From NCBI GenBank assembly GCA_009602725.1, contig WELB01000003.1, positions 635,032-647,877 on the forward strand: a stretch of DNA of 12,846 nt. Reading direction: 5' to 3'. Positions 1-6,820 of the stretch are shown here, piece by piece (position 1 is the first letter of the stretch; every line of letters begins with the position of its first letter). Position numbers and translations under genes: made by a program. The notes under the pieces are model-generated. The model made no database searches. It was not told where the DNA came from and saw only the letters and a program-made list of their open reading frames with translations. This DNA comes from Spirogloea muscicola (lineage: Eukaryota > Streptophyta > Zygnematophyceae > Spirogloeales > Spirogloeaceae).

Positions 1-2157
1 CGCCGCCGCCGCGCGGCGAGGGGCCGGAGAGCGCCGTCGGCGGACGCGCGTGGCTCACGGAGCTCCGCCCGCACGAGGTGCTGGGCGTGCAGCCCGGCGC
101 CTCGCCCGAGGACGTCCGCGCCGCCTTCCGGGCCCTGGTGCGCAATACATCACCCCTAAACCCGGATTCCATGAGGCAAACCTAAACCCGTAACCCTTTC
201 ATCTGATTGTGGGCGGCGTGTCGTGCGAGCCAGCACCAAGTGCAAACCCTCAATTGATTTGCAGCTGTTTGTCAAAATCTCAAACCTCATGAAGTATATA
301 GAGGCAATGGAATACGACATCAGCAATACCACTTGGGCACCTGCGGTTTGCGGTGCCCACATGGCTCGCACGTATAACGTACCTCAGCCCAACGCCTTGG
401 CGTCGCTGGCAGTCACTTGCTGCTGTCGGTTGTCGCAGCTGTACTCTGGAGCCGTACTCTGGAGCCGAGCTGCCGCTCTGCAGTTTCTGGCCAGCTGTCG
501 TTGATAAGGCAGCTGTGCCTGACCACACGTCAAAGCGTTGCGGATGTTGGCGTTGCCTGCCTCTGCAGATCAAGGACTACCATCCGGACGTATACAAGGG
601 CGATGGGAACGCGGGCGCCATTGCGCTGCGCCTCATCAGAGCCTACGAGGTTAGGACAGCATCTCCCGCTGCCTCTTCCAGAGCTTGCCTGCCTGCAGAG
701 TTTCTCCGGGAGTCAACGCCTGCGGCCTTGCGACTCGCTGCTTTCATAGCGAAGCTCCCATGGCAGTTGTGAGCTGTGCTGCTGGCCGAGCTCTGAGCCG
801 CGTGTCCTGTTCTGCAGCTGCTCACCAACGAGAATCTGCTGCGCTTGGACACCAGGTCAAGCCACCCTCCTCCTCAAGTCCCTCTCCTCTCAAGCCTGAC
901 CTATGATTTCTCAAAGTCGTCAGTCTCTTTGACAACCCGAGAGTCCACCTTCCAGCAGTCTGACAAAAGCCTTGATCTGAAGATCATCCGCAAGCTCGTG
1001 CTGGGAGCTTGTGGCTCCTCAGAAGGAGAGACGACCCCTTTGCGGAGCCCCAGGAGCTGGCTTCTGACGTTTTCGTCAACCAGCTGCAGTGCATTGGGCG
1101 AGGTCAGACTTGAATGGTGGACATTGCTCAACAGATTGTTGCATCGTGCTTCATTCAATATGCACAGGCAACCATTCAAGCAATTAGAGCTCTGACATCA
1201 GGCTGGATAGCTTCCTCTGTTCAGCTGCTAAGCTCTTCTGATCAATCTCTGTCTAAGCTCATGGGTTGCTCTCCTCTATCTTCGCCAGGCTGCCCGTACA
1301 GCTGCATTGAGAGAGCTCCGAGGACCTTCAGATTTGACGACGATACTGGCGTGGCCTGTGCCTACACTCAAGGTCAGGCATCTCAAGTGCCTCAAAATCA
1401 CAGCTGACATTCTAGCCCGGCTCTACATAATTAGCTTGTCACCTCCTGCTGTCCTCCTGATCAGAGATGTCTGGTTGCGCTGATTGAGCAGCTGTGCTAG
1501 ACTAACACCTTAGGTATCTATCAGGAAGCTCGAGTATGATGTTGCTTTTGCTGTTGCCGACCTGCAGGTCGAGATGCTGAGTATGATGTTCACCTTGCGG
1601 TAGGCCAGTGCCCGCAGAACTGCATACACTATGTCACCACGGAGCAGCGCCTGGTGCTGGAGGACTTATTGCAGAGGTTTGGCCTGGTTGCTCTGTACCT
1701 TGTCTCGTTCTCAGAGAAGAGCTGATGATCTCAAAGTCCCACTCCTAGGCCCGAATCTTGACATTCCAGTCCTAGATCGGGAGTCATGAAGCTCGACTTG
1801 GGTCAGTATCGGCTGCTGTCTTGTGCACCCTCCCACTGGAGGTGCTGTTTACAATGGTCAGGCTTGCAAGAATGCCCCAAGCTGTTGACACAGGCAGCCG
1901 CTTCCTACTGGTCAGCATCTGTTGGAAGTAGAGTTCAGTTTTTCTACAGCCCCTCCTAGTGATCCTTTTGAAAGCTTCACTCACAATATGGCGACTACTG
2001 GCTGCCTGCATGCAGGGTCACATCTGGTTTGGAGCCCCCGTGGCAGGTAGGAGGAATCATTGACGCTCTCCTTTCTCAGGCCAGATTTGAAAATGGTCGA
2101 GATCGTAGCCCCAGGCGTAAGGCCAAGTCGTCAGCAGAGTTTGTTGATTGGTATTGA
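1..2157 (+). CDS. DnaJ-domain protein with C-terminal 4Fe-4S ferredoxin domain (5' partial)
   Basis: Exons: 3-137 (open at window edge), 569-649, 818-855, 1023-1102, 1289-1372, 1568-1676, 1862-1910, 2080-2157; phases agree throughout, giving 217 residues then TGA. Residues about 17-85 form a J domain, with the HPD motif (DYHPDVYKG) at residues 50-52 right after the first intron. Residues about 100-160 form a bacterial-type ferredoxin: C108-x4-C113-x3-C117, then C154-P-x2-C158 followed by IHYVT. The tail ends FVDWY. Known family: plastid J proteins with ferredoxin domains, such as Arabidopsis DJC76/77/82 and Chlamydomonas CDJ3-5, which help plastid Hsp70 and carry a redox-active Fe-S cluster. 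The plastid transit peptide would be encoded upstream and is not visible, so plastid location is inferred. Intron 1 (431 bp) is over twice the size of the others. Which family member this is cannot be decided here. Confidence 0.93.
154..189 (+). repeat. Degenerate telomere-like motifs in intron 1
   Basis: CCCTAAACCC at 154-163 and CCTAAACCC at 181-189, followed by GTAACCC, resemble the CCCTAAA (TTTAGGG) telomere unit of many plants and green algae. The spacing is irregular and only two or three imperfect units are present. They could be an interstitial telomere relic, a telo-box type element, or chance. They lie 17 bases inside the first visible intron of the DnaJ-ferredoxin gene. Confidence 0.3.
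441..466 (+). repeat. Perfect 13-bp tandem duplication in intron 1
   Basis: GTACTCTGGAGCC occurs at 441-453 and again, with no spacer and no mismatch, at 454-466. This is a recent-looking short tandem duplication inside intron 1 of the DnaJ-ferredoxin gene. No function is evident. Confidence 0.9.
1522..1561 (+). pseudogene. Possible decayed partial copy of exon 6 within intron 5
   Basis: GAGTATGATGTT at 1532-1543 repeats exactly at 1579-1590, which is inside the ferredoxin exon starting at 1568. Past the identical stretch the match continues mainly at first and second codon positions (EYDVAFAVAD against EYDVHLAVGQ). A CAG just before the upstream copy (1522-1524) mirrors the true acceptor at 1565-1567. 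This suggests a partial exon duplication. An indel puts the upstream copy out of frame with exon 5, so it is unlikely to be used. Confidence 0.35.
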
Positions 2158-2252
2158 GTCCATCCGGATTTTCGCAGTGACTGGCGACAGTCGACACTAC
2201 GGCTAGCCTGCTGTGTGTCCACCAAGAGCCATTGCGGACTTGTTGACTTGGG

Positions 2253-2268
2253 ACATATGTACATATGT
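2253..2268. repeat. 16-bp perfect palindrome in 3' UTR
   Basis: Two ACATATGT units side by side make a perfect 16-bp palindrome, followed by TATATATG. It lies 96 bp after the DnaJ-ferredoxin stop codon, so it is probably in that gene's 3' untranslated region. It is AT-rich and could be a simple-sequence accident. Confidence 0.75.
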
Positions 2269-2351
2269 TATATATGCACTTGAGTTCGTGACCTCCTCAC
2301 GTGACCTTCTTTAGCTGTGCGACATAGATTGCACCACAGGTATGGGATCAA

Positions 2352-2356
2352 TGTAA
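2352..2356 (+). promoter_or_regulatory. Putative poly(A) signal TGTAA of the DnaJ-ferredoxin gene
   Basis: TGTAA, the usual chlorophyte polyadenylation element, occurs 195 bp after the stop codon at 2155-2157. A second copy is at 2560-2564. A five-base match is weak alone; support comes from position and the apparent green-algal origin. Confidence 0.45.
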
Positions 2357-3877
2357 TATTGCGTCTGGAACAAAGGCCTGCCGACAATATTGAAATGCCC
2401 ATGCACCTCTCGAAGCCCAGGTAATAGTTGTGCTTGCACTACATAGAGAAAAGATAACAACAAGTAACTAAGTTGACTTTGATTTGTCAAGCTGCAGCCG
2501 ACTGCTTCTCAAGAGGACAACCGTGTGCATAGGCCCCATGTCAGGTTCTTAGGGCCATTTGTAATTACACCTTGGAGACGGAAGTAAGAGCTACCAGCAA
2601 GATGCAGACCGAGGTAATGTATGAGCTGGACAGACTGCTGATTTCAGTATGAATGGAGCCAATGTTCTTGTCGTGGTGACATTCATGCCTCAACTTACCT
2701 CGCAACCCCAGATGTTGCCTGAGACATAATTCATATGCTTGCCTTATCATTGGCTTGCCTTAAATCCTGTCCTGTAGTCAGAAAGTCAGCAGCTGATCTG
2801 GGTGGGGGAAGGCCTCCTTGCCTGTCAGTAGGGTCTTTGAACTGCTGCTGAGCATTATGACTAGTGCATGTGTACTCAATCGATGCAATCGTAATGGTTC
2901 AAAGTTCTGCATGATCTGATTGAGCAGAATGAGCATTATCAAACAGGCCACTTTGTGTCAGCTTGCCTTGAGATGGCCGCGTGCTTCGAGCATAAGGAGA
3001 CACTAACACAGGCTTACCTTCAGATTTCATTTGCAGGGCTGGTCAGAGGTAGTCACTGTGGAGTCAATGCTTACCATCAAACAGTCAAGATTCAAATTTG
3101 GTGTCACATACTTGTAGAGCTTTTGCTTGGGCTGCAGTTGAAATTTGTTCACTGGCGCAAGATTGCTTTCTTAAGGATAAGCGCCAATTGTGTTGCCACT
3201 AGTCATTACGGGCACAGCAGTTGTGACGGCACAGGGTGGTCAGAGCTTGGCTCCACACGTGCGCCAGGCTCTCTAGACCTGGGGTTCGAGGGGAGCTCAA
3301 CATATAACGCAGGTCGAGGACGCCTGCTGCACTGCTCGAAACACACGCCGAATGAGAGTTTCTCACAAGAACTCCCGCATTGGCTGCAGTAAGTGTTGCT
3401 TCTCTCAGGTAAGCAGGGTCCAGTAACATGCCATCCATTAGATTACGCTGGGATGCGAAAGAGTCAGCTGTGTCCTCAGTCGCCTGATCCAGGCTCAGGG
3501 ACCTCAGTCAGAGCGTGGATCAGCGTGGATAAGGCGACAGCTACGATTACTTGGCGTGGTGGGCTATGTCCAGCACGACGTATGAGTACGTTGCGGCCGA
3601 AGGTAGGCCACGCTTACTTTAAGGGCTCAAGCAAGTCACGGGGCTGGTGATTTCGGGCATGGAAGCTTTGAGCTTGAGCAATTATTTCTCAATATGAGAG
3701 AAAATTGGCTTGTCAGTCTCAGCCCTCAAATGACCCATTAAGCCTGGCCACGTCCAATTGTCGTCGTTGCTGATATAGGCTTCTGTGATCTGATCGCATC
3801 GTCCTGGTGCAGCACGACGCATGTACGCATGGAAGTGATAGATGGCGGGGGTGTTGGGGCACTCTCGCCTGGAAGCC

Positions 3878-3919
3878 TAGGTACCTGTCTGGGACCTTAC
3901 ATTGTGAGACAGGTACCTA
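3878..3919. repeat. 13-bp perfect inverted repeat with 16-nt loop
   Basis: TAGGTACCTGTCT (3878-3890) is the exact reverse complement of 3907-3919, with 16 nt between. Each arm contains the palindrome AGGTACCT. It could form a hairpin or be a binding site for a dimer. No flanking target duplication or coding sequence ties it to a mobile element. Confidence 0.85.
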
Positions 3920-4226
3920 CAGAAGCCTACCTGAAGTGGAACACTCGCTCCATAGGAGGGATGTATGAAGCAGTCCCTTAATCTTAGCCAAGGCTAGTGG
4001 TACCTGCCGCAATTTTCTGGGTGCCATCCCGCTTGATGCTGCATTGGTCTTCGGTTGGATCTCGCGTGCGCGCTATCACCCATGTTCTCGCTGATAATTA
4101 CCAGGCTAGAGACACGAGCCAATTACGGACACAACAACTTCTTGCAACAACTGCTAGTTGTTGCCAATTCGGAAATGTCCACTTGCACGGCTCACAGCAT
4201 ACAGGCAAAGTGGATCATTGTTATCA

Positions 4227-4245
4227 ATAGATATCAGTTATCTAT
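4227..4245. repeat. 7-bp AT-rich inverted repeat
   Basis: ATAGATA (4227-4233) and TATCTAT (4239-4245) are reverse complements around a 5-nt loop. The stem is short and AT-rich, so it may mean nothing. It lies near the likely 3' end of the minus-strand gene. Confidence 0.5.
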
Positions 4246-4346
4246 AGAAGTATCCAACAAGTCGTTTGTGATGCTACTCCTGCTACATAAATACTTCTAA
4301 AAGAGACGCTGGGGTCATATCTACATAGTAGAAGCTGCCGCGAAGT

Positions 4347-4351
4347 TTACA
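4347..4351 (-). promoter_or_regulatory. Putative poly(A) signal TGTAA of the minus-strand gene
   Basis: TTACA on the + strand reads TGTAA on the - strand, about 370 bp after the stop codon at 4726-4724. It is the first copy downstream of that gene that I found. It would imply a 3' untranslated region of roughly 380 nt containing the 4635-4700 hairpin. Confidence 0.35.
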
Positions 4352-4462
4352 ACGGCGGCGCAATTATAGAGGAGCATATATCACAGGCAGCAATTGGCTT
4401 CCCAGCCCCTGCGATGGATGCTGCTTTGTAGATAGCGTTGCCAGGAGGGAGCCACCACTGCA

Positions 4463-4490
4463 GAAGCTCAGAAATCTGAAGCTCAGAAAT
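4463..4490. repeat. 13-bp direct repeat with 2-bp spacer
   Basis: GAAGCTCAGAAAT occurs at 4463-4475 and 4478-4490, separated by CT. It falls in the probable 3' untranslated region of the minus-strand gene. It is a short local duplication with no known role. Confidence 0.9.
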
Positions 4491-4634
4491 GAACGCCCTG
4501 CTAGTCATCCTCAGAGTGGATGCGGGAGGCATCAAGCCTAGGCCAGGGAGGCCAATCTTGTGATGGCCACAGCACCAGCAACGTCTTCGTGGGGGCCGCG
4601 ACGTGTCACGAATGGACTCGGCCGGCCCTGCAAC

Positions 4635-4700
4635 GATGCTAGTCAGGAGCTCTGCAGAGCACTTGCATCAGCAAGCTCTGCAGAGCTCCTAACTAGCATC
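4635..4700 (-). repeat. Strong 26-bp stem-loop just downstream of a stop codon
   Basis: Arm 4635-4660 and arm 4675-4700 are reverse complements over 26 bases with one difference (C at 4644 against T at 4691), around a 14-nt loop. Five more pairs form beyond a bulge (4629-4633 with 4707-4711). Each arm also holds most of the palindrome GAGCTCTGCAGAGCTC. On the minus strand it begins 23 nt after the stop codon of the 265-residue gene, so it is probably transcribed. Possible roles are a small-RNA precursor, a 3' end or stability element, or a MITE-like relic. Confidence 0.9.
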
Positions 4701-4723
4701 CTCGTTTTGCAAGTGTCGTACAA

Positions 4724-5873
4724 TCAAGAAGCACTTAGGACCGCGCTGGCGGTGATGCTATCAAGCAGGCCCCGGAGCTGCTCGTTGAACTGCTCCATCA
4801 AGGCGGCCTTGTTCGTCAGATCACGTAGTACTCCGGACATGCCGCTCGTGGGGGAGCTGACGCGCATGGCGGCCTCAACCACCATGCTGTACAGCCGCAT
4901 TCAAGGCAATGCACAGGCAGTCAGAAAGGAGGTTATAATAGTACAAACCTGCCGTGTATATCACATTTCAGGCTCCTGTCGGGTTTGTACTGGGGACGTG
5001 ACAACGCTCAAGTGTCAAGGCAAGTCGGCGAACGTGGAAGCGGTGAAGTCAACGCGTTATTGAGACATGATGCCAGGGAGCATGGAGTCAAGTGAAGCTG
5101 CACACGTACTTGTCCATGTAGTCCGTGGTGGAGACGGTGGCCCCGCTGGCGGCCTCCACCTTCCAGGCGTGTTCCAGGCGTTGCCGCACATGGCCGTCGC
5201 CGTAGACTGCGGTGACCGCCTTCCACCGGGCCGGATCGGTGTCCGCGGGGAAGAACTCGGCGACATCGCAGGCGGCAGACGCGTCCAGGCCGCTCCCGTG
5301 GCATGTCTTGCGCTTGAGCTTGCAGCTGAGGCAGGGGGAGCGTTTCTCAGCGGAGCTGCCGCTGAGGCTGCTCGACGCGGACACGGGCGACTCCACGGCC
5401 GGCACCTCCAGCGGCGGCGGCCGGCGCAGGCGTGCCAGGCTAAGCTTTGGCGCCCGCCGTCGCGACGGAGATGGCTGCAGGTGCAGACTCGATCATGTGT
5501 CATAATTGCATGTTTGTCAGCGCTGCTTTGTCGCCCGCAGCAGCGGGAAATATCGCGACTCTGATTACAGTACGAGACGTGTACTCGAACGACGGGGACT
5601 CACCGACAGCTGGCAGTCTCCGCCCGCAGCCTGCGCAATGTCCACGACGGAGTCGACAGCCGGCGCCGGGTGCTCAGCAGCGGAGCGGCCCGGCGATGGC
5701 GGCGGCAATGGCGGTGGCGAAGACGGCCATAGAGCGCGCCGGACGACCCGAGGGCGGGGGCCGGGCTCGCAGCCGCCGCGGCCGTCGGCAAGAGGAGCGG
5801 CAGCACAGCTGGCCAGAGGCAGCGGCTCCGCCGCACTACCCGCGCCTGCGGCGGCCTCTGCGTCGTTGGCCAT
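4724..5873 (-). CDS. Uncharacterised protein with short cysteine motif (half Zn2Cys6-like)
   Basis: Proposed exons, in transcript order: 5873-5604, 5474-5110, 4886-4724. Donors are GTGAGT and GTACGT and acceptors are CAG; phases fit and give 265 residues then TGA. The ATG at 5873 sits in a good context (GCAGCATGGCC). Residues 1-90 are Ala/Pro-rich, probably disordered. A basic cysteine motif follows: C138-x2-C141-x6-C148-x10-C159, with KLKRK between the second and third Cys. Then come a compact segment with FFPADTDPARW and, from about 212, a helical tail (LMEQFNEQLRGLLDSI). C-x2-C-x6-C with basic residues resembles the first half of a fungal-type Zn2Cys6 cluster, but the second half is missing. 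Function unknown. Exon 3 and the first intron are well supported; the start is less sure. Divergent from the carrier gene at 6821. Confidence 0.7.
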
Positions 5874-5914
5874 GCTGCCGCGGCAGCGACGGTCCGGCGG
5901 CTGGCAATGGCGGC

Positions 5915-5941
5915 AGAGAGAGCAAGAGAGAGAGAGAGAGG
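5915..5941 (-). repeat. GA/CT microsatellite in probable 5' UTR
   Basis: Two AG runs, 5915-5922 and 5924-5941, are separated by a single interruption and followed by purine-rich GGAGG repeats up to about 6070. On the minus strand this is a CT-rich tract about 40-70 nt upstream of the proposed ATG at 5873, so it probably lies in the leader or core promoter of the uncharacterised gene. Pyrimidine-rich leaders and GAGA-type elements are known at plant promoters. Confidence 0.85.
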
Positions 5942-6168
5942 GAGGAGGGGTGGGAGGCCTGATGCACGCGGCCTGCAGGTTCGGGGGAGTCGGAGGAGGG
6001 AGGGGGAGGGAGGCTCGCGGGGCAAAGGGAGTCGGCCTGCAGGACCAGGGAGGGGGGTGAGGAGGGAGAAGGGGGGGGAGGCCTGCAGTCCGGTTAGCGC
6101 GTGCCGCGGTTATCCCGCCCCAAGCGTAATTTCTGGACCCGGCCAGGGACGCCCCTCTGGCACACCCT

Positions 6169-6196
6169 GGTGACGGTACCTGGGGCGGTGACGGTA
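6169..6196 (+). promoter_or_regulatory. Direct repeat of GGTGACGGTA with 18-bp period
   Basis: GGTGACGGTA occurs at 6169-6178 and 6187-6196. TGACG is the core of as-1/CRE-type bZIP sites, and repeated TGACG with short spacing is typical of such elements in plants. A nearby inverted GTCACCGC (6216-6223) pairs with GCGGTGAC (6185-6192). The regulatory role is inferred from position in the shared promoter region. Confidence 0.45.
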
Positions 6197-6297
6197 TCGA
6201 AAAACCTCGGAAAGGGTCACCGCTAAGCTCCACGGCTGCCCGGCCGTTTTCGGGGGTGCTAGGAAAAGCGCTCCGGGGGCCAGGTCAGCAAGACAGG

Positions 6298-6303
6298 CAC
6301 GTG
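6298..6303. promoter_or_regulatory. G-box (CACGTG) 1
   Basis: CACGTG in the context GGCACGTGGC. CACGTGGC also matches the ABRE-type core bound by bZIP factors in plants. It lies in the divergent promoter region, about 520 bp upstream of the carrier start and 35 bp from a second G-box. Confidence 0.5.
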
Positions 6304-6332
6304 GCTGGCCGCGCGGGCACCTGCCCTTGTGC

Positions 6333-6338
6333 CACGTG
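6333..6338. promoter_or_regulatory. G-box (CACGTG) 2
   Basis: CACGTG in the context GCCACGTGTT. Its flank is the mirror of the first site (GCCACGTG against CACGTGGC), so the two form an inverted pair 35 bp apart. TTGAC, a W-box core, follows at once. Confidence 0.5.
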
Positions 6339-6820
6339 TTGACTTCACGCGCCGTTGATCGCTGCAGCTGCCCGACGACCCAACCGCCCGACGAAGAAAC
6401 CCACCCCCCTTGCCTCGAGGGGAATCTCCCATTCCCAGCCTTCGGGGTGCTGGGAGCCGGGGGGGCATCTCCCCCGCTTCGTCGGGCGCGTCGGGCAGGA
6501 GCCCAGCTCGTCCGCATGGTAGCGAGAGCGGGGCGGCCCGGTACTTCGTCGCCAGGGAGGGAAGGGCGGCTCCCCTCCCTTTACGTAGCTGTGAGGAGCC
6601 AGCCCGAGCTTCCCCCCCCCGCGCCCCGTCGCAATATTCCCCCCCGCCCGCTTCCCCCGTCGCCGCCGTCGNACAGTCTGCCTGCTGCGCGTGCCGCATC
6701 TGGACGGGCTGGTGGCGGGTAGCGTGGCGGCAGCCAGGAGGCCGCTGCAGCCGCAGATGCGGCTCGCGCGGGGGATCTGGCGGCTTTCGTGGTGCTGAAA
6801 GCGGCGCCGGGGACGGAAGC

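Larger units (their letters stand above)
2370..4340. other. Gene-free stretch between convergent genes
   Basis: I see no protein gene, RNA gene or transposon protein here. Open frames such as 2955-3392 (+) and 3199-3438 (-) have no recognisable domain, no exon-like GC rise and no consistent splice sites. Base composition matches the introns rather than the exons. Visible structure consists of inverted repeats at 3878-3919 and 4227-4245, and a degenerate direct repeat beginning CAGCACGACG at 3571 and 3810. It probably holds the 3' ends of the flanking transcripts plus intergenic DNA. Confidence 0.6.
5874..6820. promoter_or_regulatory. GC-rich divergent intergenic/promoter region
   Basis: About 950 bp separates the start codons of the minus-strand gene (5873) and the carrier gene (6821), which point away from each other. 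It therefore probably holds both promoters and both 5' untranslated regions. It is GC-rich and contains a GA tract, two G-boxes, and TGACGGTA repeats with an inverted partner (GCGGTGAC at 6185-6192, GTCACCGC at 6216-6223). No clear TATA box was seen. Open frames across it on both strands are long because stop codons are rare in GC-rich sequence. One ambiguous base (N) is at 6672. Confidence 0.65.

Noticed and set aside
2955-3438. Open frames 2955-3392 (+) and 3199-3438 (-) as possible genes or transposon remnants
   Set aside because: No motif of a transposase, reverse transcriptase or known protein family could be seen. Composition is like the introns and there is no splice or start support.
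4347-4535. 62-codon minus-strand frame downstream of the uncharacterised gene
   Set aside because: It probably lies in the 3' untranslated region, includes the local 13-bp duplication, and shows no recognisable domain.
4560-5063. + strand 167-codon open frame
   Set aside because: It is antisense to the clean minus-strand last exon (4886-4724) and its intron, and it runs through the hairpin. No domain is visible.
5067-6060. Long + strand open frames (5067-5564, 5447-5962, 5506-6060) across the middle GC-rich block
   Set aside because: The minus strand has a phase-consistent three-exon model with strong GTGAGT and GTACGT donors in the same stretch. The + frames are Arg/Gly/Ala-rich shadows without domains.
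6410-6820. Extending the carrier N terminus upstream of 6821, since the frame is open to 6410
   Set aside because: No in-frame ATG upstream looks convincing, stops are rare in this GC-rich sequence, and the stretch carries no carrier homology. A start at 6821 or 6860 is simpler.
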